From the NCBI GenBank assembly GCA_016720855.1, contig JADKJU010000001.1, positions 551,501 to 615,500 of the forward strand: a DNA stretch of 64,000 nucleotides, given 5' to 3'. Positions 7,054-14,729 of the stretch are shown here, piece after piece. Every line of letters starts with the position of its first letter. The stretch's first letter is position 1. Both the position numbers and the translations under genes were made by a program. This DNA comes from Betaproteobacteria bacterium. GTDB taxonomy: Bacteria; Pseudomonadota; Gammaproteobacteria; Burkholderiales; Usitatibacteraceae. A model generated the notes under the pieces. The model was not told the origin of the DNA and did no database searches. It worked only from the letters and a program-made list of their open reading frames with translations.

Positions 7054-8654
7054 TCGCGGACCCGATCCGGGAGGGCATCGCCGGCGGCTGGAAGGTGATC
7101 GACGCCTCGGCGCTCGACCATCCCCTCACCCTGGAGGCCGACGTCGTCATCGTGGGCAGTGGCGCGGGCGGCGGCGTCACGGCCGAGGTGCTCACGCAAG
7201 CCGGGCTTACGGTCGTTATCGTCGAGGAAGGGCCCCTCAAGAGCTCGACTGACTTCCGCATGCGCGAGCGCGAGGCCTATCCCCAGCTCTACCAGGAATC
7301 GGCGGGCCGCCAGACGAAGGACAAGGCGATCACGATCCTGCAGGGGCGAAGCGTGGGCGGCTCAACGACGGTGAACTGGACGTCGAGCTTTAGAACGCCG
7401 CCCCGGACACTGGCGCACTGGCGAGCCGTTCACGGGCTCGCGCAGACGGGCGAGGCGGAACTCGCCCCGTGGTTTGTCCGCATGGAAGAGCGCCTCGCGA
7501 TCGCCCCCTGGCCGGTCGCACCCAACGAGAACAACGATATCCTGCGACGCGGCTGCGAGAAGCTGGGCATACCCGCGGCGGCCATCCGGCGCAACGTGAA
7601 GGGCTGCTGGAACCTCGGTTACTGCGGCATGGGGTGCCCCACCAACGCGAAGCAGTCGATGCTGGTCACCACGATTCCTGCCGCGCTCGCGAAAGGGGCG
7701 ACCCTCCTGCACCGCGCGCGCGTGGACAGGCTCGTGACGGCAGGTGACCGGATCACCCTCGCCGAGGCGCGTGGTGTGGCAGGGTCCGGGTCGCCCCCCG
7801 GCCAGCACCTCATCCGCCTGGCCGCCCGCCATTTCGTCCTTTCATCGGGCGCCATCGGAACACCGGCAGTGCTGCTGCGCAGCGCCCTGCCCGATCCCCA
7901 CGAACTCGTGGGGCGCCGCACCTTCCTGCATCCGACGGTGGTCTCGGCGGCCGTGATGCCGCAGCCGGTCAACGCGTTTGCAGGTGCCCCACAGTCCATC
8001 TATTCGGATCATTTTCTCGATTCCGTCCCCGTCGACGGCCCGATCGGCTACAAACTGGAATCCCCTCCCCTGCATCCGATACTCGCCGGCATCACGCTCC
8101 CCGGATACGGAACAGGCCACGCCGGATGGATGAAGGAATTCGCCAACCTGCAGGTCGTCATCGCGCTGCTGCGCGACGGATTCCACCCCGGTTCCCCGGG
8201 CGGACGCGTGATGCTGCGCGCGGACGGCAGCCCCGAGCTGGACTACCCACTCGGAGAATTCCTGTGGGAGGGAATGCGCCGTGCCTACCTCGCCATGGCG
8301 CAGATCCAGTTCGCCGCAGGGGCAAGGACGGTCATGGCGTTGCACGAGGATGGCCGCCCGATGTCGAGCTGGGCCGAGGCGAAGGCGTCCATCGCGGCGA
8401 TGCCGATGGAAGCGCTCCACACGCGCGTCGTCAGCGCGCACGTGATGGGGGGATGCCCCATGGGCCCGGACCCCCGGCGCGCGGTGGTGGACGAACGCGG
8501 GCGGCACCACCACGTCGTCAACCTGTCCGTGCACGACGGCTCGGTCTTTCCGACCAGCATCGGCGCCAATCCGCAGCTGTCGATCTATGCGCTTGTCGCG
8601 CGAATGGCGAGCGACCTGGCGCAAGCCCTCGCTCTGCCTGCGAGGACCTCGTGA
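7050..8654 (+). CDS. GMC family FAD-dependent alcohol oxidoreductase (fatty-alcohol-oxidase-like)
   Basis: This flavoprotein of the glucose-methanol-choline family oxidises an alcohol to an aldehyde. In the 534-residue protein the FAD dinucleotide motif GSGAGGG is at residues 36-42. The flavin-attachment-type loop GRSVGGSTTVNW follows, and the C-terminal catalytic region has SAHVMGGCPMG and SIGANPQLSIYA. A cysteine-rich insert with GYCGMGCPTNAKQ resembles long-chain fatty alcohol oxidases and cholesterol-oxidase-like members more than sugar dehydrogenases. The start ATG at 7050 overlaps the stop of the Tat-signal partner. With the upstream aldehyde dehydrogenase it could take an alcohol to an acid in two steps. 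The substrate is inferred. Confidence 0.8.
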   Translation: MIADPIREGIAGGWKVIDASALDHPLTLEADVVIVGSGAGGGVTAEVLTQAGLTVVIVEEGPLKSSTDFRMREREAYPQLYQESAGRQTKDKAITILQGRSVGGSTTVNWTSSFRTPPRTLAHWRAVHGLAQTGEAELAPWFVRMEERLAIAPWPVAPNENNDILRRGCEKLGIPAAAIRRNVKGCWNLGYCGMGCPTNAKQSMLVTTIPAALAKGATLLHRARVDRLVTAGDRITLAEARGVAGSGSPPGQHLIRLAARHFVLSSGAIGTPAVLLRSALPDPHELVGRRTFLHPTVVSAAVMPQPVNAFAGAPQSIYSDHFLDSVPVDGPIGYKLESPPLHPILAGITLPGYGTGHAGWMKEFANLQVVIALLRDGFHPGSPGGRVMLRADGSPELDYPLGEFLWEGMRRAYLAMAQIQFAAGARTVMALHEDGRPMSSWAEAKASIAAMPMEALHTRVVSAHVMGGCPMGPDPRRAVVDERGRHHHVVNLSVHDGSVFPTSIGANPQLSIYALVARMASDLAQALALPARTS

Positions 8655-8766
8655 AATGCCCTTCCGCCGGACGCGGCAAGGCGCCGCTTCCAACAAATCG
8701 CTACACTGTTTGCCCGCAAGCATCATGCCGCAGGTTTCCGACAACCATGTCCATGAGGTCAAGAGC

Positions 8767-10347
8767 ATGCCCCTGAAGATTGGAGTGCCGCGCGAGACGT
8801 TCGCCGGGGAAAAGCGTGTTGCCACCGTGCCCGATGTCGTGGAAAAGCTCATCAAGCTCGGCTTTTCGGTGGCCGTGGAGTCCGGGGCGGGTGACCTGGC
8901 GAACTTCGGCGACGACACCTACCGCGCGGCGGGCGCCGAGATCATCGAGGGCGCCGCCGCACTCTGGGCGGCTTCCGACATCGTTTTCAAGGTTCGCGCT
9001 CCGTCCGCCGAGGAGGTGGGCCTGATGCGCGAGGGCACCACCCTGGTGAGCTTCGTCTGGCCGGCGCAGAATCCCGACCTGATGCAGCAGCTGGCGGCGA
9101 AGAAGGTCACCGTGCTGGCGATCGACGCGCTGCCGCGCACGCTGAGCCGCGCCCAGAAGATGGACGCGCTGACCTCCCAGGCCGGCGTCGCCGGCTACCG
9201 CGCTGTCATCGAGGCCGCCAACGCCTTCGGCCGCTTCTTCAACGGGCAGATCACGGCCGCCGGCAAGGTGCCGCCGGCCAAGGTCTTCATTGCCGGCGCC
9301 GGCGTGGCTGGCCTGGCCGCGATCGGCACCGCCGCGGGACTGGGCGCAATCGTGCGCGCCAACGACACCCGTGCCGAAGTGGCCGACCAGGTCGTGTCGC
9401 TGGGCGGGGAATTCGTCAAGGTCGATTACGAGGAAGAAGGTTCCGGCGGCGGCGGCTACGCCAAGGTGATGAGCGAGGGCTTCCAGCAGGCCCAGCGAGA
9501 GATGTACGCCAAGCAGGCCAAGGAGGTGGACATCATCATCACCACCGCGCTGATCCCCGGCAAGCCGGCGCCCAGACTGATCACCGCCGAGATGGTGAAG
9601 AGCATGAGGCCGGGCAGCGTCATCGTCGACATGGCCGCAGAGCAGGGAGGCAACTGCGAGTTGACCGAACCCGGTCAGGTCGTCGTCAAGCACGGCGTCA
9701 CCATCGTCGGCTACACCGACCTGGTCAGCCGCCTGTCCAGGCAGTCGTCGACGCTGTACGCCACCAACCTGTTCCGTCTTGCCGAGGAGCTGTGCAAGAC
9801 CAAGGACGGCAACATCGACGTCAACATGGAAGATGGCGCCATCCGAGGCCTGACGGTGATCAAGGAAGGCGCCATCACCTGGCCGCCACCGCCGCCCAAG
9901 CTCTCCGCTGCGCCGCCCCAGGCGGCAAAGCCCGCAGCGCCGCCTCCCGCCCCCAAGGGCCACGGCCCCGGCGCGCCGATGGCGGCGAGCACCCTGGCCA
10001 TCGTGTTCGGCGCAGGCGCCGCAGCCTTCGCATTCGTCGGCGCCTACGCGCCCGCGAGCTTCCTCGCCCACTTCACGGTTTTCGTGCTCGCCTGCTTCGT
10101 GGGCTACATGGTGGTCTGGAACGTGACGCCGGCATTGCACACGCCGCTCATGAGCGTGACCAATGCCATCTCCAGCATCATCTGCATCGGGGCGCTGGTG
10201 CAGATCGCACCGCCGGCGCTGGCCGGCGTCGACCGCGCCGACGAGCTGATCCGCTGGATGGCCGTCGTCGGCATCGCGCTGACCGCCATCAACATGTTCG
10301 GCGGCTTCGCCGTCACCCAGCGCATGCTGGCCATGTTCCGCAAGTAG
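8767..10347 (+). CDS. pntA: NAD(P) transhydrogenase subunit alpha, single-chain form
   Basis: This is the alpha subunit of the proton-translocating transhydrogenase, which moves hydride between NADH and NADP+ across the inner membrane. In the 526-residue protein, domain I comes first (MPLKIGVPRET; NAD-binding FIAGAGVAGLAAIG; RLSRQSSTLYATNL). A long Pro/Ala-rich linker of about 30 residues begins near residue 372. Membrane segments follow, ending FAVTQRMLAMFRK. Many relatives split this into two genes, and the linker looks like the joint of a fusion. The ATG at 8767 follows a GAGG (8755-8758); an in-frame ATG lies at 8725. pntB starts 12 bp downstream. Confidence 0.92.
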   Translation: MPLKIGVPRETFAGEKRVATVPDVVEKLIKLGFSVAVESGAGDLANFGDDTYRAAGAEIIEGAAALWAASDIVFKVRAPSAEEVGLMREGTTLVSFVWPAQNPDLMQQLAAKKVTVLAIDALPRTLSRAQKMDALTSQAGVAGYRAVIEAANAFGRFFNGQITAAGKVPPAKVFIAGAGVAGLAAIGTAAGLGAIVRANDTRAEVADQVVSLGGEFVKVDYEEEGSGGGGYAKVMSEGFQQAQREMYAKQAKEVDIIITTALIPGKPAPRLITAEMVKSMRPGSVIVDMAAEQGGNCELTEPGQVVVKHGVTIVGYTDLVSRLSRQSSTLYATNLFRLAEELCKTKDGNIDVNMEDGAIRGLTVIKEGAITWPPPPPKLSAAPPQAAKPAAPPPAPKGHGPGAPMAASTLAIVFGAGAAAFAFVGAYAPASFLAHFTVFVLACFVGYMVVWNVTPALHTPLMSVTNAISSIICIGALVQIAPPALAGVDRADELIRWMAVVGIALTAINMFGGFAVTQRMLAMFRK

Positions 10348-10359
10348 GGGAAGAAGAGA

Positions 10360-11772
10360 ATGTCCGAGAGCCTCGCATCCGTCTCCTACATCGGAGCCAC
10401 CATCCTCTTCATCCTGAGCCTCGGGGGCCTTTCCAACCCCGAGAACTCCCGCCGCGGCAACCTCTACGGCATGATCGGCATGGCGCTCGCCGTGATTGCC
10501 ACGGTCTTCGGCCCGAGAGTGACCCCTGCGGGCCTCGGGTGGATCGCCGGCGCCATGGCCGTGGGCGCGAGCATCGGCCTCTTCGCCGCCCGCACGGTGA
10601 AGATGACGCAGATGCCCGAGCTCGTCGCCCTGATGCACAGCCTGGTCGGCCTTGCCGCATGTCTGGTGGGCTACGCAAGCTACATCGACACCTCGACCCA
10701 GCTCACCGGCGCCGAGAAATCCATACACGAAGTCGAGGTCTACCTGGGCATCCTGATCGGCGCGGTGACCTTCTCGGGCTCGATCATCGCGTTCGGCAAG
10801 CTCTCCGGCAAGATCGGCGGCAAGCCGCTCCTGCTGCCGGCGCGTCACTGGCTGAATCTCGCCGGTCTGCTGGTGGTGATCTGGTACGGAAGGGCATTCC
10901 TGGGCGCCCACAACGTGGCCGACGGCATGACCCCGCTCATCGTGATGACGGTGGTTTCGCTTCTGTTCGGCATCCACATGGTGATGGCGATCGGCGGCGC
11001 CGACATGCCTGTCGTGGTCTCGATGCTCAACAGCTACTCCGGCTGGGCGGCGGCAGCCACCGGCTTCATGTTGTCGAACGACCTGCTGATCGTCACCGGT
11101 GCGCTCGTGGGCTCCTCCGGCGCGATCCTGTCCTACATCATGTGCAACGCGATGAACCGCAATTTCATCAGCGTGATCGCCGGCGGGTTCGGCACCGGCG
11201 GCGGCACAGTCGCCGCGAAGGGCGATGCCGCTGAGCCGGCCGGCGAAGTCACGCCGATAACGGCAACCGAGACCGCCGAACTGCTTCGGGAGGCGAAGAA
11301 CGTGATCATCGTTCCCGGGTACGGCATGGCAGTCGCCCAGGCGCAGCACACCGTTTACGAGATCACCAGGCACCTGCGCGACATGGGCATCAACGTCCGC
11401 TTCGGCATCCACCCGGTCGCCGGCCGAATGCCCGGCCACATGAACGTGCTGCTCGCTGAGGCGAGGGTCCCCTACGACATCGTCATGGAAATGGACGAGA
11501 TCAACGTGGACTTCCCGGATACCGACGTTTCCATGGTCATCGGCGCCAACGACATCGTGAACCCGGCCGCACAGGAGGACCCGGCGAGCCCCATCGCAGG
11601 CATGCCGGTGCTGGAAGTCTGGAAGGCGAGGACCTCCATCGTCATGAAGCGTTCCATGGCCTCTGGCTATGCCGGGGTCGACAATCCGCTGTTCTACAAG
11701 GAGAACAACCGGATGCTCTTCGGGGACGCGAAAAAAATGCTGGACGAGGTGCTGGTCGCGCTCAAGGCCTGA
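10360..11772 (+). CDS. pntB: NAD(P) transhydrogenase subunit beta
   Basis: This is the beta subunit of the proton-pumping transhydrogenase, carrying most of the proton channel and the NADP(H)-binding domain III. The 470-residue product has about eight or nine membrane helices in its first 270 residues, including the HLVALM-like conserved stretch MPELVALMHSLVGLAA. Domain III then has the NADP fold signature IIVPGYGMAVAQAQ and the loop GANDIVNPAAQEDP. Length and motifs match the family. It forms an operon with pntA and probably supplies NADPH for the lipid-reducing enzymes encoded nearby. The gene ends 57 bp from the convergent fadD. Confidence 0.94.
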   Translation: MSESLASVSYIGATILFILSLGGLSNPENSRRGNLYGMIGMALAVIATVFGPRVTPAGLGWIAGAMAVGASIGLFAARTVKMTQMPELVALMHSLVGLAACLVGYASYIDTSTQLTGAEKSIHEVEVYLGILIGAVTFSGSIIAFGKLSGKIGGKPLLLPARHWLNLAGLLVVIWYGRAFLGAHNVADGMTPLIVMTVVSLLFGIHMVMAIGGADMPVVVSMLNSYSGWAAAATGFMLSNDLLIVTGALVGSSGAILSYIMCNAMNRNFISVIAGGFGTGGGTVAAKGDAAEPAGEVTPITATETAELLREAKNVIIVPGYGMAVAQAQHTVYEITRHLRDMGINVRFGIHPVAGRMPGHMNVLLAEARVPYDIVMEMDEINVDFPDTDVSMVIGANDIVNPAAQEDPASPIAGMPVLEVWKARTSIVMKRSMASGYAGVDNPLFYKENNRMLFGDAKKMLDEVLVALKA

Positions 11773-11798
11773 CCCGGCGAGGCACCCCCCTGCAGCAG

Positions 11799-11821
11799 GC
11801 TCCCCCGGAATGCGGGGGAGC
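11799..11821. terminator. GC-rich hairpin between convergent pntB and fadD
   Basis: GCTCCCCC (11799-11806) pairs perfectly with GGGGGAGC (11814-11821) around a 7-nt loop, between two converging genes. No T-run follows on either side, so it is not a canonical intrinsic terminator. It may still act as a 3' end stabiliser for one or both transcripts. Confidence 0.4.
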
Positions 11822-11829
11822 GACCTCCG

Positions 11830-13512
11830 TCAGTTCGCGTCCGCCGGCGCGGGCGCGTTCTTGACTTCCCGGCGCAGGACCTTGCCGACGTTCGTCTTCG
11901 GCAGCTCGGTCCAGAACTCGATGATCCTGGGCAGCTTGTATCCCGTGAGATGCTTCCTGCAGTGCTGCAGGACCGCTTCCCGGGTGAGGGCGGGATCCTT
12001 CTTCACGATCACGAGCCGCACCACTTCCCCGGACTTGTCGTCTGGCGCGGCCACTGCGCACACCTCGAGGATGCCGGGCATCATCGCCACCACGTCCTCG
12101 ACCTCGTTCGGGTAAACGTTGAAGCCCGAGACCAGGATCATGTCCTTCTTCCGGTCCACGATCTTCACATAGCCGCGAGCATCCATGATGCCGATGTCGC
12201 CCGTGCGGAAGGCCCCGTCGGGAAACATCACCTTCGCCGTCTCGTCCGGTCGGTTCCAATAGCCCTTCATCACCTGCGGGCCGGCGATGCAGATCTCGCC
12301 CGTCTCGCCGATGGGAAGGATGTTTCCGGCGTCATCGCGGATGGTGACGATAGTCGAGGGCAGCGGAAGGCCCGCCATTCCGTTGAAAGGCGCGTTCGGC
12401 ACGAGCGGGTTGATGCAGGCGCCCGGCGAGGTCTCGGTGAGGCCGTACGCCTCCAGCAGCGGGGACTTCGTCACCTCCTGCCATCTTTCCGCCACGGCGC
12501 GCTGCACCGCCATGCCGCCACCGAGCGAAACCTTCAGGTGGCTGAAGTCGAGCTGGGCAAAGCCCGGCGTGTGCATCAATCCGTTGAACAGCGTGTTCAC
12601 GCCGGGAATTACGGAGAAGCGGTGCTTGCGCAGTTCCGCCACGAATCCCGGCATGTCGCGCGGGTTGGGGATGAGAACGTGGTTGGCGCCCATCTTCATG
12701 AAGGTGAGGCCCGCCGTCAGGGCGAAGATGTGATACAGGGGCAACGCGCCAATGACGGTCTCACGCCCATCCTCCAACCCCGTGCTCACCCAGGCGGACA
12801 CCTGCTGCAGGTTCGCGACGATATTGCCATGCGTGAGCATGGCGCCCTTCGAGACGCCGGTCGTCCCGCCGGTGTACTGGAGGAAGGCGATGTCCTCCTG
12901 CCCCAGGGGGGGAGGCGCCAGCCTGTGGCTGCGCCCCGTCGCCAGAGCGTCGCGGAGTGGCACGGCGCCAGGCAGGCTGAACGGCGGAACCATCTTCTTC
13001 ACGCGCTTCACCACGAAGTTCGCGATGAGCGACTTCGGGAAACCCAGCAGGTCGCCGATCTGCGTCGTGACGACGGTCTTCACCTTGGTGCGCCCGATCA
13101 CATCCCCGAGCGTATGCGCGAAGTTCTCCAGGATCACGATGGCCTCGGCGCCGGAATCGTTCAGCTGGTGTTCCAGTTCGCGAGGGGTGTACAGGGGATT
13201 GCAGTTCACGCCGACCAGCCCCGCGCGGAGCAAGCCGAAGATCGCGATCGGGTACTGGAGAATGTTGGGCATCATCACCGCGACGCGCGCCCCCTTGCCG
13301 AGCCCGGCGGCGTTCTGCAGCCAACTTCCGAAATCGCCGGAAAGGCGGTCGAGATCCCGGTACGACACCGAGACGCCCATGCACGTAAAGGCCGGGAGGT
13401 CGGCGAACCGCCCGCAACTGCCCTCGAAAATGTCGCGGATGCTTGCGTACGCGCCAAGGTCGATATCGGCGGCAACGCCGGGGGGGTAGGACTTGAGCCA
13501 GGGATGTTCCAT
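11830..13512 (-). CDS. fadD: Long-chain-fatty-acid--CoA ligase
   Basis: This enzyme activates free fatty acids to acyl-CoA with ATP, for beta-oxidation or for storage-lipid synthesis. The 560-residue protein has the FadD-type N-terminus (MEHPWLKSYPPGV) and the AMP-binding P-loop YTGGTTGVSKGAMLTH. The motif AYGLTETSPG, the hinge VDRKKDMILVSGFNVYP and the C-terminal catalytic lysine in PKTNVGKVLRR are all intact. The ATG at 13512 follows GAGAGGAAATA. It is divergent from a phasin gene 226 bp away and near acyl-CoA-binding and wax synthase genes, so it may serve acyl recycling from neutral lipid. Confidence 0.93.
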   Translation of the reverse strand: MEHPWLKSYPPGVAADIDLGAYASIRDIFEGSCGRFADLPAFTCMGVSVSYRDLDRLSGDFGSWLQNAAGLGKGARVAVMMPNILQYPIAIFGLLRAGLVGVNCNPLYTPRELEHQLNDSGAEAIVILENFAHTLGDVIGRTKVKTVVTTQIGDLLGFPKSLIANFVVKRVKKMVPPFSLPGAVPLRDALATGRSHRLAPPPLGQEDIAFLQYTGGTTGVSKGAMLTHGNIVANLQQVSAWVSTGLEDGRETVIGALPLYHIFALTAGLTFMKMGANHVLIPNPRDMPGFVAELRKHRFSVIPGVNTLFNGLMHTPGFAQLDFSHLKVSLGGGMAVQRAVAERWQEVTKSPLLEAYGLTETSPGACINPLVPNAPFNGMAGLPLPSTIVTIRDDAGNILPIGETGEICIAGPQVMKGYWNRPDETAKVMFPDGAFRTGDIGIMDARGYVKIVDRKKDMILVSGFNVYPNEVEDVVAMMPGILEVCAVAAPDDKSGEVVRLVIVKKDPALTREAVLQHCRKHLTGYKLPRIIEFWTELPKTNVGKVLRREVKNAPAPADAN

Positions 13513-13642
13513 TATTTCCTCTCGATGGCCGGGGATACCTTGTCCCTGGTGCCTGGTGTGCGGCCGGGCATTCGGGGCGACCTTTGCAGCGCCACCGGCA
13601 TCGGCGGGGCAAGTCTACCTCACGGCAGGCGCAGGTGAAGAA

Positions 13643-13675
13643 TAGTGTGATTGCTCTAATTCTCCCACCTAGAAT
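13643..13675 (+). promoter_or_regulatory. Shared phasin upstream element and predicted promoter, copy 1
   Basis: TAGTGTGA (13643-13650), three free bases and CTCTAAT (13654-13660) plus TCT lie 79 bp before the phasin start. The same arrangement occurs on the minus strand upstream of the second phasin gene (24858-24878). A -10-like TAGAAT (13670-13675) stands 17 nt after GTGATT (13647-13652), so the element would cover the -35 and spacer of a sigma70 promoter, as expected of an operator or activator site. Confidence 0.5.
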
Positions 13676-13738
13676 CTGATCGTAGTTAAGGTGGCCGGCC
13701 CGAGGGGGGCGCGGCGCCAGACATCACAGGAGGAAACC

Positions 13739-14230
13739 ATGGCAACCCGGAAAACGAAAGCACGCGCCAAGCCCGGCCTGACCGCGGCGGACAACCAGTT
13801 CGCGCAGGCGGTCACGCAATCGGCGCAGAAGATCTGGCTCGCAGGACTGGGCGCGTTCGCCCGTGCCCGCACCGAAGGCGACAAGCTGTTCGACCTGCTC
13901 GTCGAGCAGGGAAAACTGATCCGTACGAAGAGCGGCACTGCGGCCGACCATGCCCTGAAGAGCGTCCGCTCCCAGGCCGATGCGACCTTTTCCAACGCGC
14001 AGGGCAAGTGGGACAAGCTTGAGCAGGTGTTCGAGGACCGGGTTTCCCGCTCCCTGAACCGCCTCGGCGTCCTCACGAGCAAGGATGTGGACGAACTCGC
14101 GCGGCAAGTGTCCGATCTCAACGACAGCGTGCGCGACCTGATGGGCGGCGCTGCAGCGAAGCGCACCCGCAAGGCACCGGCCAGGAAGAAGGCCAGCGTG
14201 CGCAAGCCCGCACGCCGCAAGGCGAAATGA
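13739..14230 (+). CDS. Phasin family protein (PhaI/PhaF-like), copy 1
   Basis: Phasins coat the surface of intracellular PHA or neutral-lipid granules and control their size and number. The 163-residue product has a basic N-terminus, a helical amphipathic core with the family stretch QKIWLAGLGAFARA (about residues 31-44), a heptad-like section around VFEDRVSRSLNRLGV, and a Lys/Arg/Ala-rich C-terminal tail that could bind DNA as in PhaF/PhaM-type proteins. The ATG at 13739 follows AGGAGG (13729-13734). The core is clearly related to the second phasin at 24312-24755 (FEDRVSRSLNRLGV versus FEQRVSRTISKLGV). It is followed by three hairpins, the last a canonical terminator. Confidence 0.85.
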   Translation: MATRKTKARAKPGLTAADNQFAQAVTQSAQKIWLAGLGAFARARTEGDKLFDLLVEQGKLIRTKSGTAADHALKSVRSQADATFSNAQGKWDKLEQVFEDRVSRSLNRLGVLTSKDVDELARQVSDLNDSVRDLMGGAAAKRTRKAPARKKASVRKPARRKAK

Positions 14231-14237
14231 AATGACT

Positions 14238-14308
14238 CGGGGAGGGCAACGCCCTCCCCGCACCAGGCTCCTCCTCCATCCTTGTCCGAGCCCCGGCACC
14301 AGCCGGGG
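14238..14308 (+). other. Two tandem hairpins in the phasin 3' region
   Basis: Two perfect stems follow the phasin stop codon: a 10-bp stem with an AAC loop (arms 14238-14247 and 14251-14260) and a 7-bp stem CCCCGGC/GCCGGGG with a 4-nt loop (14291-14308). Neither has a T-run, so they are more likely mRNA stabilising structures than terminators. A true terminator follows at 14326. Confidence 0.5.
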
Positions 14309-14325
14309 ACCGAAGGATGTTCAAG

Positions 14326-14354
14326 GCCCGCGGAAATTTCGCGGGCTTTTTTTT
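14326..14354 (+). terminator. Rho-independent terminator of the phasin gene
   Basis: GCCCGCG (14326-14332) pairs with CGCGGGC (14340-14346) around a 7-nt loop and is followed by eight T residues (14347-14354). This is a textbook intrinsic terminator for the plus-strand phasin transcript. It touches the stop codon of the convergent acyl-CoA-binding protein gene. Confidence 0.85.
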
Positions 14355-14613
14355 AGTTTCGCGTGACCCGGTCCACCAGTTTCACGTAGGCGCTCATCGC
14401 GTCGCCCGCGCTCATTCCCTTCAGCTTCGCCCACGCCTCGTACTTGGCGCGGTTCACGAAATCCGTGAACCCGGGCTTGTCGCCCGCGACATCGCCTTCG
14501 GTCGCCTGCTTGTAGTGCGCGTAGAGCTTCAGTTTCAGGTCGTTGCCCGGGTCCTTCTTCGCCTTCAGGACCGTCGCCGCGGCCGCTTCGAACTGCTTCT
14601 TCACATCCGCCAT
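14353..14613 (-). CDS. Acyl-CoA-binding protein (ACBP)
   Basis: The 86-residue product is a four-helix acyl-CoA-binding protein, which sequesters medium- and long-chain acyl-CoA and hands it to enzymes in the cytoplasm. The family ligand motif is present: YAHYKQATEGDV (about residues 28-39) and the KYEAW region (about 56-60), with normal length. ATG 14613 was chosen over a longer start at 14697 because it gives MADVKKQFEAAA, the usual N-terminus, with GGAGACG upstream. ACBPs are common in eukaryotes but patchy in bacteria. The gene is divergent from the wax synthase gene, 116 bp away, which suggests a joint role in acyl transfer. Confidence 0.88.
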   Translation of the reverse strand: MADVKKQFEAAAATVLKAKKDPGNDLKLKLYAHYKQATEGDVAGDKPGFTDFVNRAKYEAWAKLKGMSAGDAMSAYVKLVDRVTRN

Positions 14614-14729
14614 CGCTCGTCTCCTCGCACACTTGCCTGTTCGGGGTGGTGCTAAAGTTAGCCCAACCAGCGCCGCGCCGCAACGGTGGCGAGCCATCCC
14701 GAACGATCGAATCGAGGAGCCGAATTCCC

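Noticed and set aside
8701..11439. A 912-codon open frame antisense to pntA and pntB
   Set aside because: It is a His/Asp/Gly-rich shadow of two clear membrane protein genes; such frames are expected in GC-rich DNA.
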